The notes below the pieces were generated by a model. That model had not been told where the DNA came from. It made no database searches and saw only the letters and a list, made by a program, of their open reading frames with translations. From Alphaproteobacteria bacterium (GTDB lineage: Bacteria > Pseudomonadota > Alphaproteobacteria > Caulobacterales > Caulobacteraceae), in NCBI GenBank assembly GCA_018820205.1, contig JAHJOK010000073.1, positions 1 through 54,624 of the forward strand: DNA of 54,624 bases. Direction: 5' to 3'. A program made the position numbers and the translations under genes. Below are positions 42,080 through 51,398 of the stretch, one piece after another. The first letter of the stretch is position 1; every line of letters begins with the position of its first letter.

Positions 42080-42891
42080 AGCCCCGGACCCTGCTGCTGA
42101 ACCTGGGGGTCGCCGCGATCGGCCTGATGGTGCTGTTTCCGCTGCTGTGGATGCTGGCCGTCAGCTTCATGGCGACCGGGGAAGCCGCGACATTTCCGCC
42201 GCCGCTGCTGCCCGCCCGGCCGACGCTGGAGCACTATCGCGACCTGTTCGTGAACCAGGGCATGGGCCGCTACATGTGGAACAGTTTCGCCCTGGCGACC
42301 CTGGCCACGATCCTGGCCCTGGGGTTCACCGTGCCCGCTGGATACGCCTTCGCCAAACTGACGTTCAAGGGTCGGGACAGGCTGTTCCAGCTGCTGATCG
42401 GCGCCCTGGTCATCCCGGCCCAGATCGGCACCTTGCCTCTGTTCCTGATGCTGAAATCGGTGGGACTGGTGAACACCTACGCCGGAGCCCTGGTGCCGTG
42501 GCTCGCCTCGATCTTCGGCCTTTTCCTGGTGCGTCAATATGCGCTGTCGATCCCCGACGAGATGCTGGAGGCCGCCCGCGTCGACGGCGCGACCGAGGGT
42601 CAGATCTTCCGCCGCATCGTCCTGCCGACCCTTTCGCCGATTCTGGTGACGCTGGGTTTGTTCGTGTTTCTGGGCAGTTGGAACGACTTCCTGTGGCCGT
42701 TGATCATCCTGACGGATCAGTCGAACTATACGCTGCCGGTGGCGCTGGCGGCCCTGTCTCGCGAGCATGTGCAGGACATCGAACTGATGATGGCCGGCGC
42801 CGTCATCACCGTGGCGCCGGTGTTGATCCTGTTCCTGGCGCTGCAACGGTTCTACATCCGCGGCATGCTGGCCGGGAGCGTGAAGGGTTGA
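42076..42891 (+). CDS. Sugar ABC transporter permease (MalG-like)
   Basis: 271 residues, six membrane helices. EAA loop LEAARVDGATEGQIFRRIVLPTLSPIL; C-terminus with IRGMLAGSVKG, the MalG-type tail. Starts with GTG at 42076 overlapping the preceding TGA (GTGA). No ATPase gene follows, which implies a shared ATPase encoded elsewhere (see 47753-48847). Confidence 0.93.
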   Translation: MKPRTLLLNLGVAAIGLMVLFPLLWMLAVSFMATGEAATFPPPLLPARPTLEHYRDLFVNQGMGRYMWNSFALATLATILALGFTVPAGYAFAKLTFKGRDRLFQLLIGALVIPAQIGTLPLFLMLKSVGLVNTYAGALVPWLASIFGLFLVRQYALSIPDEMLEAARVDGATEGQIFRRIVLPTLSPILVTLGLFVFLGSWNDFLWPLIILTDQSNYTLPVALAALSREHVQDIELMMAGAVITVAPVLILFLALQRFYIRGMLAGSVKG

Positions 42892-42893
42892 GT

Positions 42894-45800
42894 ATGCGTG
42901 TGTTTTTCGGCCTGATTGCCCTGATCCTGGCGTCGTCGATGCCGGCCCACGCGCAGTCGTCGCGTACGCTCGACACGTTTGAAAATCTGGACGCCTGGAG
43001 CGCCGACGCCTCCACCGACGTGTCCTCGACCCTCTCGCAGGTGCGCGGGCATCGCGGCAAGGCGCTGCGGCTCGACTACGATTTCAACGGCCGGTCCGGA
43101 TACGCGTTTGCGTCGCGCGCGCTGTCGTTCGAGGCGCCCGAGAACTACGAGATCACCTTCCGGGTACGGGGCGAGGGGCCGCCAAATACTTTCGAGGTCA
43201 AATTCACCGACGCCTCGGGCGAGAACGTCCACTGGCGCCAGACGACCCGCTATGACTTCCCGGACGGCTGGACGCTGTTCACGATCAAGAGGCGCCAGAT
43301 CGCCTGGGCCTGGGGACCGGATCCGGACCGGACCTTTCGCGGGGCCGAGCGGATCGAGTTCGTGGTCACGGCGGGCGAAGGCGGGCGGGGTTTCATCGAG
43401 ATCGACGACCTGACGCTGCGCACCCTGCCGCCGGAACCGTCGGTTCCGCCGCGCCCCATCGCCGAGGCGACGAGTGAAGATGGAAACTCAACGGCGTCGC
43501 GCGCTGTGGATGATGACCCAACCAGCGCATGGAAAACGGTCGATGCCGGCGCCCAATCCCTGACGCTGGACCTGGGCTACGAACGCGAGTTCGGCGGCCT
43601 GACCCTGAACTGGGTCGCGGGTTCCGCGGCCTCGGACTATCGCGTGATGGCCTCCAGCGACCGGCGGGTGTGGCGCGAGATCGCGAAGGTCGAGGACGGC
43701 GACGGCGGGACGGACTGGCTGATGACGACCGAGGCGTCGGCGCACTGGCTGCGGCTGGATATGACCCGACCCCAGACCGCCCCCAGCACGGCGGGCCAGA
43801 TGGGCGCCGGTCTGGGGGCCGCCGGCGCCGGCGCAGCGTCCTACGCCCTGGCCGACCTCAAGATCGAACCGCTGGCGTTCGGCGCGGACGAGACCGCCTT
43901 CCTGACGGCCGTGGCGGGTCAGAGCCGGCGCGGCCTCTATCCGCGCGGCTTCCACGGCGAACAGCCCTACTGGACCCTGGTCGGCATCGACGGCGGCGGC
44001 GAGAGCGGTTTGATGTCCGAAGACGGCGCCATCGAGCTGAAGCGCGGCGGGCCGTCGATCGAACCGTTCGTGCTGGACCACGGTCGGCTGGTGACCTGGG
44101 CCGATGTGCGGATCGAACAGGGTCTGGTCGAGGACGACCTGCCGATCCCGACCGTGACCTGGACCCATGACGACTGGACGCTGAAGGTCACGGCCATGGC
44201 CGAGGGCTCGCCCGACGCCGCCGCCCTGTACGGCCGCTACGACCTGACCAACACGTCGCCGCGCGAGCGGACCCTGACCCTGGCCCTGGCCGCACGGCCG
44301 ATGCAGGTCAATGGACCCGTCCAGTTCCTGGCCGTGCCGGGCGGGGCCAGTCCGATCCGCCAGATTCAGTGGACCGGCGCCGATCTGGTGCTCAACGACG
44401 CGCTGAGAATTCACCCACTGGTCGCGCCCGACGAGGTTCGACTGGACACCTTCGCCTCCGGCGCCGACCCGCAGAGCCTTTTGGCGCGCGGCCCCGATCC
44501 TGCCCGCGACGCGATGGTCGAATCCGGTCGCGCCGGTCTGATGGCGGGCGCCCTGACCTATGCCGTCACCCTTCGCCCGGGCGAGACGCGCAGTTTCGGC
44601 TGGGTGACCTCGCTCGCCGGTCAACGCCCCGCCCTGCCGGCCATGGCGTCGGTCGAGGGCGCGCTGGACACCGTTCAGACGCGGGTCGCAGACGGTTGGC
44701 GCGAGAAGCTGGATCGGTTCGACCTGATCACCCCGCCGGCGGGCGAACGCATCGAGGCGGTGATGAAGACCTCGCTCGCGCACATGCTGATGTCGCGTCA
44801 GGGGCCGTCGCTGCAACCCGGCACGCGCAGCTACAACCGGTCGTGGATCCGCGACGGGGCCATGATGGCCGAGGGGCTGAACCGGCTGGGCCATGCCGCC
44901 CTGTCTCAGGACTACCTGCGCTGGTACGCCCCCTATGTGTTCAACAACGGCAAGGTGCCCTGCTGCGTCGACAGCCGGGGCGCCGACCCGGTGCCCGAGA
45001 ACGACAGCCACGGCGAGTTCATCTTCCTTGCCGCCGAAACCTATCGCTACACAGGCGACCTGACCCAACTGCGCGCCGTCTGGCCCCAGGTTCAGGCCGC
45101 CGTCGCCTATATGGACGGCTTGCGCGCCTCGACCCGCACCGAGGAGAACCGCACGGCGGAGACCCGCCACTTCTACGGTCTGTTGCCGCCCTCGATCAGC
45201 CACGAGGGGTATTCGGATCGCGCGGCCTGGTCCTATTGGGACGATTTCTGGGGGCTGCTCGGCTATCGCGACGCCGTTGAGATCGCCAACGCCCTCGGCG
45301 AGGCTGACGCCGCCGCTCGCTTCGAGGCGTCGAGGGCTCAGTTCGCCGCCGATGTGACGGCATCGATCACCGGCACGGCCATCCATCACCGTATCGACTG
45401 GATCGCGGGGGCGGCCGACCGGGGCGATTTCGACGCCACTTCCACCACCATCGGCCTGTCGCCCGGCGGGCTGCAGGCGGAACTGCCGCAGGGCCTGCTG
45501 ATCCGCACCTTCGAGAAATACTGGGAGAATTTCGTCGCTCGCCGCGAGAACCGGACGGCATGGCGCGACTACACGCCGTACGAACTGCGCAATGTCGGCG
45601 CCTTCGTACGGCTGGGCCAGCCCGAACGAGCCATGGCGGCGCTGGACTTTTTCTTTGCCGATCGTCGGCCGGTCGCGTGGAACGGCTGGGCCGAGGTGGT
45701 CGGACGTGATCTGCGCGAGCCGCGCTTCATCGGCGACATGCCGCACGCCTGGATCAGTTCGGACTACATTCGATCGGCGCTGGACCTGTTCGTCTACGAC

Positions 45801-46106
45801 CGCGACATCGATCACGCTCTGGTCCTGGCCGCTGGCCTGCCGATGGAATGGATCGACAGCCCGACCGGCGTCGGGGTCCGCGACGTGCGCACGCCTTACG
45901 GGCCGCTGACCTACGGCCTGCGTCGCCGGGCGGGTGTCACGCTGCTGACCCTCGACGGACGTGTGTCTCCGCCGGGGGGATTCGTGCTGCAATGGCCGGA
46001 AGGCGAGGAGTTGCCGACGCGCACCCGGATCGACGGCCGTCGCACGGAATGGACGGATCGCGAGTTGGTCATCCCCGCGGGCGCACGACGGGTCGAACTG
46101 CGCTGA
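42894..46106 (+). CDS. Secreted multidomain six-hairpin glycosidase with discoidin-like domain
   Basis: 1,070 residues. Signal peptide (1-20, SSMPAHA). Then a beta-sandwich resembling CIA30/CBM-type carbohydrate binding (about 25-185, including TFEVKFTDASGENVHWRQT), an F5/8 type C (discoidin) domain (about 190-340, ATSEDGNSTASRAVDDDPTSAW), and a large catalytic part with an N-terminal beta-sandwich and an (alpha/alpha)6 barrel. The barrel shows RSYNRSWIRDGAMMAEGLNRLG (about 643-665), DSHGEFIFLAAETYRYTGD and WSYWDDFWGLLGYRDA, as in GH15/GH63/GH133-like enzymes. Substrate and family number are not certain. Start is two bases after the permease stop; last gene of the operon. Likely periplasmic. 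Confidence 0.8.
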   Translation: MRVFFGLIALILASSMPAHAQSSRTLDTFENLDAWSADASTDVSSTLSQVRGHRGKALRLDYDFNGRSGYAFASRALSFEAPENYEITFRVRGEGPPNTFEVKFTDASGENVHWRQTTRYDFPDGWTLFTIKRRQIAWAWGPDPDRTFRGAERIEFVVTAGEGGRGFIEIDDLTLRTLPPEPSVPPRPIAEATSEDGNSTASRAVDDDPTSAWKTVDAGAQSLTLDLGYEREFGGLTLNWVAGSAASDYRVMASSDRRVWREIAKVEDGDGGTDWLMTTEASAHWLRLDMTRPQTAPSTAGQMGAGLGAAGAGAASYALADLKIEPLAFGADETAFLTAVAGQSRRGLYPRGFHGEQPYWTLVGIDGGGESGLMSEDGAIELKRGGPSIEPFVLDHGRLVTWADVRIEQGLVEDDLPIPTVTWTHDDWTLKVTAMAEGSPDAAALYGRYDLTNTSPRERTLTLALAARPMQVNGPVQFLAVPGGASPIRQIQWTGADLVLNDALRIHPLVAPDEVRLDTFASGADPQSLLARGPDPARDAMVESGRAGLMAGALTYAVTLRPGETRSFGWVTSLAGQRPALPAMASVEGALDTVQTRVADGWREKLDRFDLITPPAGERIEAVMKTSLAHMLMSRQGPSLQPGTRSYNRSWIRDGAMMAEGLNRLGHAALSQDYLRWYAPYVFNNGKVPCCVDSRGADPVPENDSHGEFIFLAAETYRYTGDLTQLRAVWPQVQAAVAYMDGLRASTRTEENRTAETRHFYGLLPPSISHEGYSDRAAWSYWDDFWGLLGYRDAVEIANALGEADAAARFEASRAQFAADVTASITGTAIHHRIDWIAGAADRGDFDATSTTIGLSPGGLQAELPQGLLIRTFEKYWENFVARRENRTAWRDYTPYELRNVGAFVRLGQPERAMAALDFFFADRRPVAWNGWAEVVGRDLREPRFIGDMPHAWISSDYIRSALDLFVYDRDIDHALVLAAGLPMEWIDSPTGVGVRDVRTPYGPLTYGLRRRAGVTLLTLDGRVSPPGGFVLQWPEGEELPTRTRIDGRRTEWTDRELVIPAGARRVELR

Positions 46107-46144
46107 GGCTTTTGCCGGGACGGGGCAGGGGATAGACAGGCGGG

Positions 46145-46579
46145 ATGACCCAAACTCTCCGCCGTCTTCTCGATCTGCCCGGCGTCGCTGACCTGGAGAC
46201 CCGGGCGCTGATGAAGCCCGGCTATTCCGACCCTGCGCGCCGCGACGAGTTTCCCGAGGTGGACGCGGTGCTGGTCGCCGTCTTCGGTCTCACCGCCGAA
46301 CAGGCCGAGGACGCCGCCCGTCCCGACGACTGGGACGGGATAGAGTGCCTGTCGCCCCTGGAACAGGCCGAGGCGTTCGAGGCCGAGGGCTGGGACGTGC
46401 GCGACGCCAAACGCAAGCCGCTGCGGATGCTGGCGGTCATGGCTGAGCCGCTGGCGCTGGCCATGCGCGGGGTGGCGGGAACCCTTCCGGACGCGCCGTT
46501 CGTTCCCGAACCCGCCGAGGAGAAGAGCGACTGGGGCTCCGACATGGCGGCCGAGGCGGCGCGCTTCAGAAAGCGCTGA
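46145..46579 (+). CDS. Uncharacterised acidic soluble protein
   Basis: 144 residues, strongly acidic, no signal peptide or membrane segment. The text LTAEQAEDAARPDDWDGIECLSPLEQ and GWDVRDAKRKPLRMLAVMAEP is helical with one Cys. No family recognised. It lies 38 bases after the glycosidase gene and could be read through from it, or be independent. Confidence 0.65.
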   Translation: MTQTLRRLLDLPGVADLETRALMKPGYSDPARRDEFPEVDAVLVAVFGLTAEQAEDAARPDDWDGIECLSPLEQAEAFEAEGWDVRDAKRKPLRMLAVMAEPLALAMRGVAGTLPDAPFVPEPAEEKSDWGSDMAAEAARFRKR

Positions 46580-46583
46580 TCGT

Positions 46584-47027
46584 CTAGGACAACCGGTTCA
46601 GCCCGCCGCGCAGGGCGTCGCCGCCGCCGTCCAGATCAACCTCGATCTCGGCGTGCACCCTGCGCCAGATCGGGGTCGCCTCAGCCAGCAGTTCGCGGCC
46701 TCGCGCCGAAAGTCCCGCTCGCCGGCCTCTGCGATCCCGTGCGTCGATCGTCATCGTCAGCGCACCCATCCGTTGCAGCGGTTTCAGGTTCGCCGTGACG
46801 GTGGACCGGTCCATGCCGAGCAGCGAGGCGACCGCGCCGATCGTCGGGGGCTCGGGCCGGTTCAGGCTGTTCAGGATCGAGAACTGCCCCGAGGTGATGC
46901 CGACCGGCCGCATCGCCTCGTCGAAACGCCGGGACAGGGCGCGGGCGGCCCGCTGGGCATGCAGGCACAGACAGTGATCCCGGATGTGAAGCGTGGTCGC
47001 ATAGAGTTCTGGAACGGCTTGCGTCAT
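46584..47027 (-). CDS. MarR-family transcriptional regulator
   Basis: 147 residues. Winged helix: PVGITSGQFSILNSLNRPEPPTIGAVASLLGMDRSTVTANLKPLQRMGAL and the wing DARDRRGRRAGLSARGREL. Two N-terminal cysteines in HCLCLHAQ might sense redox or electrophiles, as in OhrR-like MarR proteins; this is inference. Divergent from the GST gene with a palindrome in between. The ATG at 47027 is preferred over the frame's first ATG at 47063, which would place the operator inside the gene. Confidence 0.88.
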   Translation of the reverse strand: MTQAVPELYATTLHIRDHCLCLHAQRAARALSRRFDEAMRPVGITSGQFSILNSLNRPEPPTIGAVASLLGMDRSTVTANLKPLQRMGALTMTIDARDRRGRRAGLSARGRELLAEATPIWRRVHAEIEVDLDGGGDALRGGLNRLS

Positions 47028-47040
47028 TCCGGCCAATATG

Positions 47041-47050
47041 TTGATATCAA
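47041..47050. promoter_or_regulatory. Candidate MarR operator
   Basis: TTGATATCAA, a perfect ten-base palindrome in the 57-base gap between the divergent MarR and GST genes, with another TTGA-complement (GGGTCAA) nearby. AT-rich palindromes of this kind are usual MarR sites. Confidence 0.55.
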
Positions 47051-47084
47051 CGTAAAGGGTCAATGAAGATCAGGATGAGCCGCC

Positions 47085-47752
47085 ATGAACCGTGTCACAG
47101 CCTTTGCCTGGGTTCCGTCCTTCGCTCAGGGCTCCGTGCGCGACATCCGCGTTCGCTGGGCGCTGGAAGAGGCGGGGATTCCCTATGGCGACCACCTGAT
47201 CGGGCCAGACGATCAAGTCTCGCCGGACTTCCGCGCGCTGCAGCCCTTCGGCCAGGTCCCTGTGTATCGCGATGACAAGGTCCAGATGTTCGAGAGCGGC
47301 GCGATCGTCCTGTATATCGCCCAGACCTCGGACGCCTTGATGCCGGGCGACGAGGCGGGCAGGGCGATGGTGATGACCTGGCTGTTCGCCGCCTCGAACA
47401 GCGTCGAACCGTGGGTCGGGCAGTTGGCGGGCATGGACCTGTTCCACGCCGAAGAGGCCTGGGTCCAGCAGCGCCGACCCCAGGTGGTGGTCATGCTGAG
47501 GAAGCGGCTGGTCGATCTGCAGGCTGCTCTGGGCGAGCGTCAGTGGTTCGCCAACGACGCCTTCAGCGCCGCCGACATCATCATGGCTCACGTGCTGCGC
47601 GACCTGCGCCACACCGCCATCCTGGCTGACTATCCCGGCTTGGCCGCGTATCTGGCCCGTTGCGAGGCGCGGCCGGCGTTCCAGCGGGCGCTGGCCGATC
47701 AACTGGCGCCGTTCCGGGCGGCCGAAGCGCAGCGACCGGAACTGGCGAAAAT

Positions 47753-47756
<4 letters not shown>
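47085..47756 (+). CDS. Glutathione S-transferase family protein
   Basis: 223 residues. Thioredoxin-like N-domain with SVRDIRVRWALEEAGIPYGDHLI, FGQVPVYRDDKVQMFESGAIVLYIA (cis-Pro and the glutathione-binding ES), and an all-helical C-domain with FSAADIIMAHVLRDL (the N-capping box). It likely conjugates or reduces electrophiles with glutathione, and its divergent MarR neighbour could be the sensor that controls it. Stop overlaps that of the converging ATPase gene at CTAG. Confidence 0.92.
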
Positions 47757-48847
<1,091 letters not shown>

Positions 48848-48881
48848 GTGTTCCGTCCCGGTCGTCTTCTTTTGCGCGGAC

Positions 48882-48895
48882 TGTAAGCGGTTACA
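48882..48895. promoter_or_regulatory. LacI-type operator upstream of the ATPase gene
   Basis: TGTAAGCGGTTACA: the same TGTAA/TTACA half-sites as at 34212-34225 with a different centre. It lies 35 bases before the ATPase start, a repressor-competent position. Confidence 0.8.
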
Positions 48896-48912
48896 CAGAC
48901 AGGGCAACCTTT

Positions 48913-49064
48913 CGTCTCCTCCCTGTCGCGCAGCGATGGGGAGGTGGCTCGAAGCGCAGCGGAGAGACGGAGGGGCTTTGGCCGCATGAAGAACCCCTCC
49001 GTCGGCTCGCGAAGGGGCTCGCCGCCACCTCCCCATTCGCCAAGCGGCGAACGGGGAGGAGACG
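48913..49064. repeat. 152-base imperfect inverted repeat
   Basis: Ends CGTCTCCTCCC and GGGAGGAGACG, with further paired blocks inside (GGGGAGGTGGC/GCCACCTCCCC and GAGACGGAGGGGCTT/AACCCCTCCGTC). Of the type widespread between genes in Caulobacterales; it ends five bases from the helicase stop and could act as its terminator. Confidence 0.75.
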
Positions 49065-49069
49065 CAAGG

Positions 49070-51184
49070 TCAGCCGTTCGGCTTCTTCTTGCCCTTGAAC
49101 GGCTTGCCGACTCCCTTGGGCTTGCCGGTCCAGGCCTTTTCACCGGCGGGGGCCGCGCCGGCGCGGGGCGCCCAGGGCTTCTTCTCGCCGTGGGGCTTCT
49201 TCACCCACGGCTTCTTGCCTTCGGGCGTGGGAGAGTCCGCCGTGCGCTTGACCCAGGGCTTCTTGGCCGGCGCCGCGCCGGTGTCGACCTTGCCGGCCCA
49301 TGCCTGCGAAGAACCGGGCGTGCGCTCGGCCGACGCATCGGGTGCATCGCGCTTGACCCAGGGCTTCTTCTCCCCGGCGGGCTTGTCCTTCCAAGCGGGC
49401 TTGTCGCCACCGTCGCGGCCTTTCCAGGCGGGCTTGTCGCCACGCGGGGCGCCTTCGGTCTTGTTGGCCCAGGGTTTGCGCTCGGGGCGGTCGCCGTTGC
49501 CGACCGGCTTTTTGTCCCAGCGGCTGGGCGGCTTTTCCTTCGGCCCAGGCGCGACGGCCTCCGACACGGTGACGCCGTCCTCGGTCGAGGCGGCGACGGC
49601 GGCCTTGAACTTGGCCTCGGCCTCACGGGTGATCTCAAACTTGGTCTCGCGGTCGAATATTTTGATCGAGCCGATGTCGCGCTTGGTCACATGGCCGATG
49701 CGGCAGATCGTCGGCAGCAGCCATTTCGGGTCGGCGTTCTTGTCGCGGCCGATGTTGATGCGGAACCAGGCCATGTCGCTGCCGCGGGCGAAGTCCTGGA
49801 ACGGCGCGTCGGTCTGGCCCCGGTCGTTCTTGCCGGTTTCCTGCTGACGCTTCATCCGCTCGTCGTCATAAACGTCTTCGGGCGCCGGCAGTTTCTGGCG
49901 ATACAGGCGGATCAGCGAGGCCGCGACCTGCTCCGGCGTGGTTCGCTCCAGCAGCAGTTTGCCCAGCTCCAGCGCTTCCTCGTCCTCGACCGGCGCGGTC
50001 AGGGCGGGGTCGGCCAGCAGCCGCTCGCGGTCCTTCTCCAGGATCATCTCGGCGCTCGGAGGCCCCGACCATTCGGCCGTGATCGACGCCGATTGCAGCA
50101 TCAGCTCGACCTTGCGGCGGCGCGTATAGCTGACCAGCAGGACCGAGACGCCCTTCTTGCCCGCGCGCCCGGTGCGGCCCGAACGGTGCAGCAGGCCCGC
50201 CTTGTTGACCGGGATCTCGGCATGGATGACCAGGCCCAGGTCGGGCAGGTCCAGTCCCCGCGCCGCCACGTCGGTGGCGACACAGACCCGGGCATGGCCG
50301 TCCCGCAGCGCCTGGAGCGCCTCGGACCGGGCGCTCTGGGTCAGTTCGCCCGACAGGCCTACGACCGAGAATCCGCGTTCACGAAGGCTGGCCGTCAGGT
50401 GCTTCACCCGCTCGCGCGTATTGGCGAACACCAGGGCGCCGGGAGCCTCGAAATATCGAAGCACATTGACGACGGCGAGTTCGATCTCGTTGGGCGCGCA
50501 GCGGATGGCCTTGTATTCGATGTCGGCGTGCGACTTGGTGCCGGAAACCGTGTCGATCCGCAGGGCGTCGCGCTGATAGGTCTTGGCCAGTTGCACGATG
50601 TCGCGGGCCAGGGTGGCGCTGAACAAGAGGGTGCGGCGGTCGGCGGGCGCGGCGTCCAGAATGAAGGTCAGGTCTTCCTGAAAGCCCATGTCCAGCATTT
50701 CGTCGGCCTCATCCAGCACGACGGCGCGCGCTTCGGACAGGTCCAGCGCGCCGCGTTCCAGATGGTCGCGCAGACGGCCCGGCGTGCCGACGACGATATG
50801 TGCGCCGCGTTCCAGGGCCCGCCGCTCGACCTTGGGGTCCATGCCCCCGACACAGGACACGATCCGCGCGCCCGTCTGGGCATACAGCCACTGAAGCTCG
50901 CTGGAGACCTGCTGCGCCAGTTCGCGCGTCGGGGCGATGACCAGGGCCAGGGGCGCGCCGAAGTCTGTGAACCGCTCGGCCTCTCCCAGCAGGGTCGGCG
51001 CCAGGGCCAGGCCGAAGGCGACGGTCTTGCCCGATCCGGTCTGTGCCGAAACCAGCAGGTCGCGGGGAGCGCCGTCGTCGGCCAGGCCGGCCTCCAGCAC
51101 GGCCGCCTGGACAGGCGTGGGCTCGGCATAGCCGCGTTCGGACAGGGCGCGGTCGAGCGCGGGATGGCTGGCGGGGAAGGGCAT
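49070..51184 (-). CDS. DEAD-box RNA helicase with DbpA domain and basic repetitive tail
   Basis: 704 residues. Q-motif, motif I AQTGSGKT (47-54), Ia PTRELAQQ, II VLDEADEML, III SATLA, V and VI (HRSGRTGRAG) make a full two-RecA core (1-390). A DbpA-type RNA-binding domain follows (about 470-545, AWFRINIGRDKNADPKWLL), then a 150-residue Lys/Trp/Pro tail with repeats of the KPWVK, KPAWK type. The layout is that of the DeaD/CsdA group that unwinds structured RNA in ribosome assembly or cold adaptation. The tail probably binds RNA non-specifically. Start is the canonical MPFPASHPAL. Confidence 0.93.
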   Translation of the reverse strand: MPFPASHPALDRALSERGYAEPTPVQAAVLEAGLADDGAPRDLLVSAQTGSGKTVAFGLALAPTLLGEAERFTDFGAPLALVIAPTRELAQQVSSELQWLYAQTGARIVSCVGGMDPKVERRALERGAHIVVGTPGRLRDHLERGALDLSEARAVVLDEADEMLDMGFQEDLTFILDAAPADRRTLLFSATLARDIVQLAKTYQRDALRIDTVSGTKSHADIEYKAIRCAPNEIELAVVNVLRYFEAPGALVFANTRERVKHLTASLRERGFSVVGLSGELTQSARSEALQALRDGHARVCVATDVAARGLDLPDLGLVIHAEIPVNKAGLLHRSGRTGRAGKKGVSVLLVSYTRRRKVELMLQSASITAEWSGPPSAEMILEKDRERLLADPALTAPVEDEEALELGKLLLERTTPEQVAASLIRLYRQKLPAPEDVYDDERMKRQQETGKNDRGQTDAPFQDFARGSDMAWFRINIGRDKNADPKWLLPTICRIGHVTKRDIGSIKIFDRETKFEITREAEAKFKAAVAASTEDGVTVSEAVAPGPKEKPPSRWDKKPVGNGDRPERKPWANKTEGAPRGDKPAWKGRDGGDKPAWKDKPAGEKKPWVKRDAPDASAERTPGSSQAWAGKVDTGAAPAKKPWVKRTADSPTPEGKKPWVKKPHGEKKPWAPRAGAAPAGEKAWTGKPKGVGKPFKGKKKPNG

Positions 51185-51398
51185 GGCGGTTCCGTAGGGC
51201 GCCGGGCCCGATAAGGCGAGCGGCGCGGGGCGTTCAGGGGCGGCCGCGCGATTTCGCGGGGCGGGGTCTTTGGCCTGCGAACAAGGCCGAATGAGGGTGA
51301 TGCGCCGGAATCAGTCGGAATCCGACCCCTGTTCCGCGAACGAGTGACATGGCATGGGACACCGGGCAAAGTCTGATGGTCGTCCGGGGGGAAGTCGA

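Noticed and set aside
43488..45992. 834-codon minus-strand frame opposite the large glycosidase
   Set aside because: Low-complexity composition and no motif; the plus-strand gene has signal peptide, domains and operon overlaps.
48944..51214. 756-codon plus-strand frame opposite the helicase
   Set aside because: Mirror of the DEAD-box gene with Gly/Leu/Ala-rich or Arg-rich meaningless text; it would also cross an inverted repeat.
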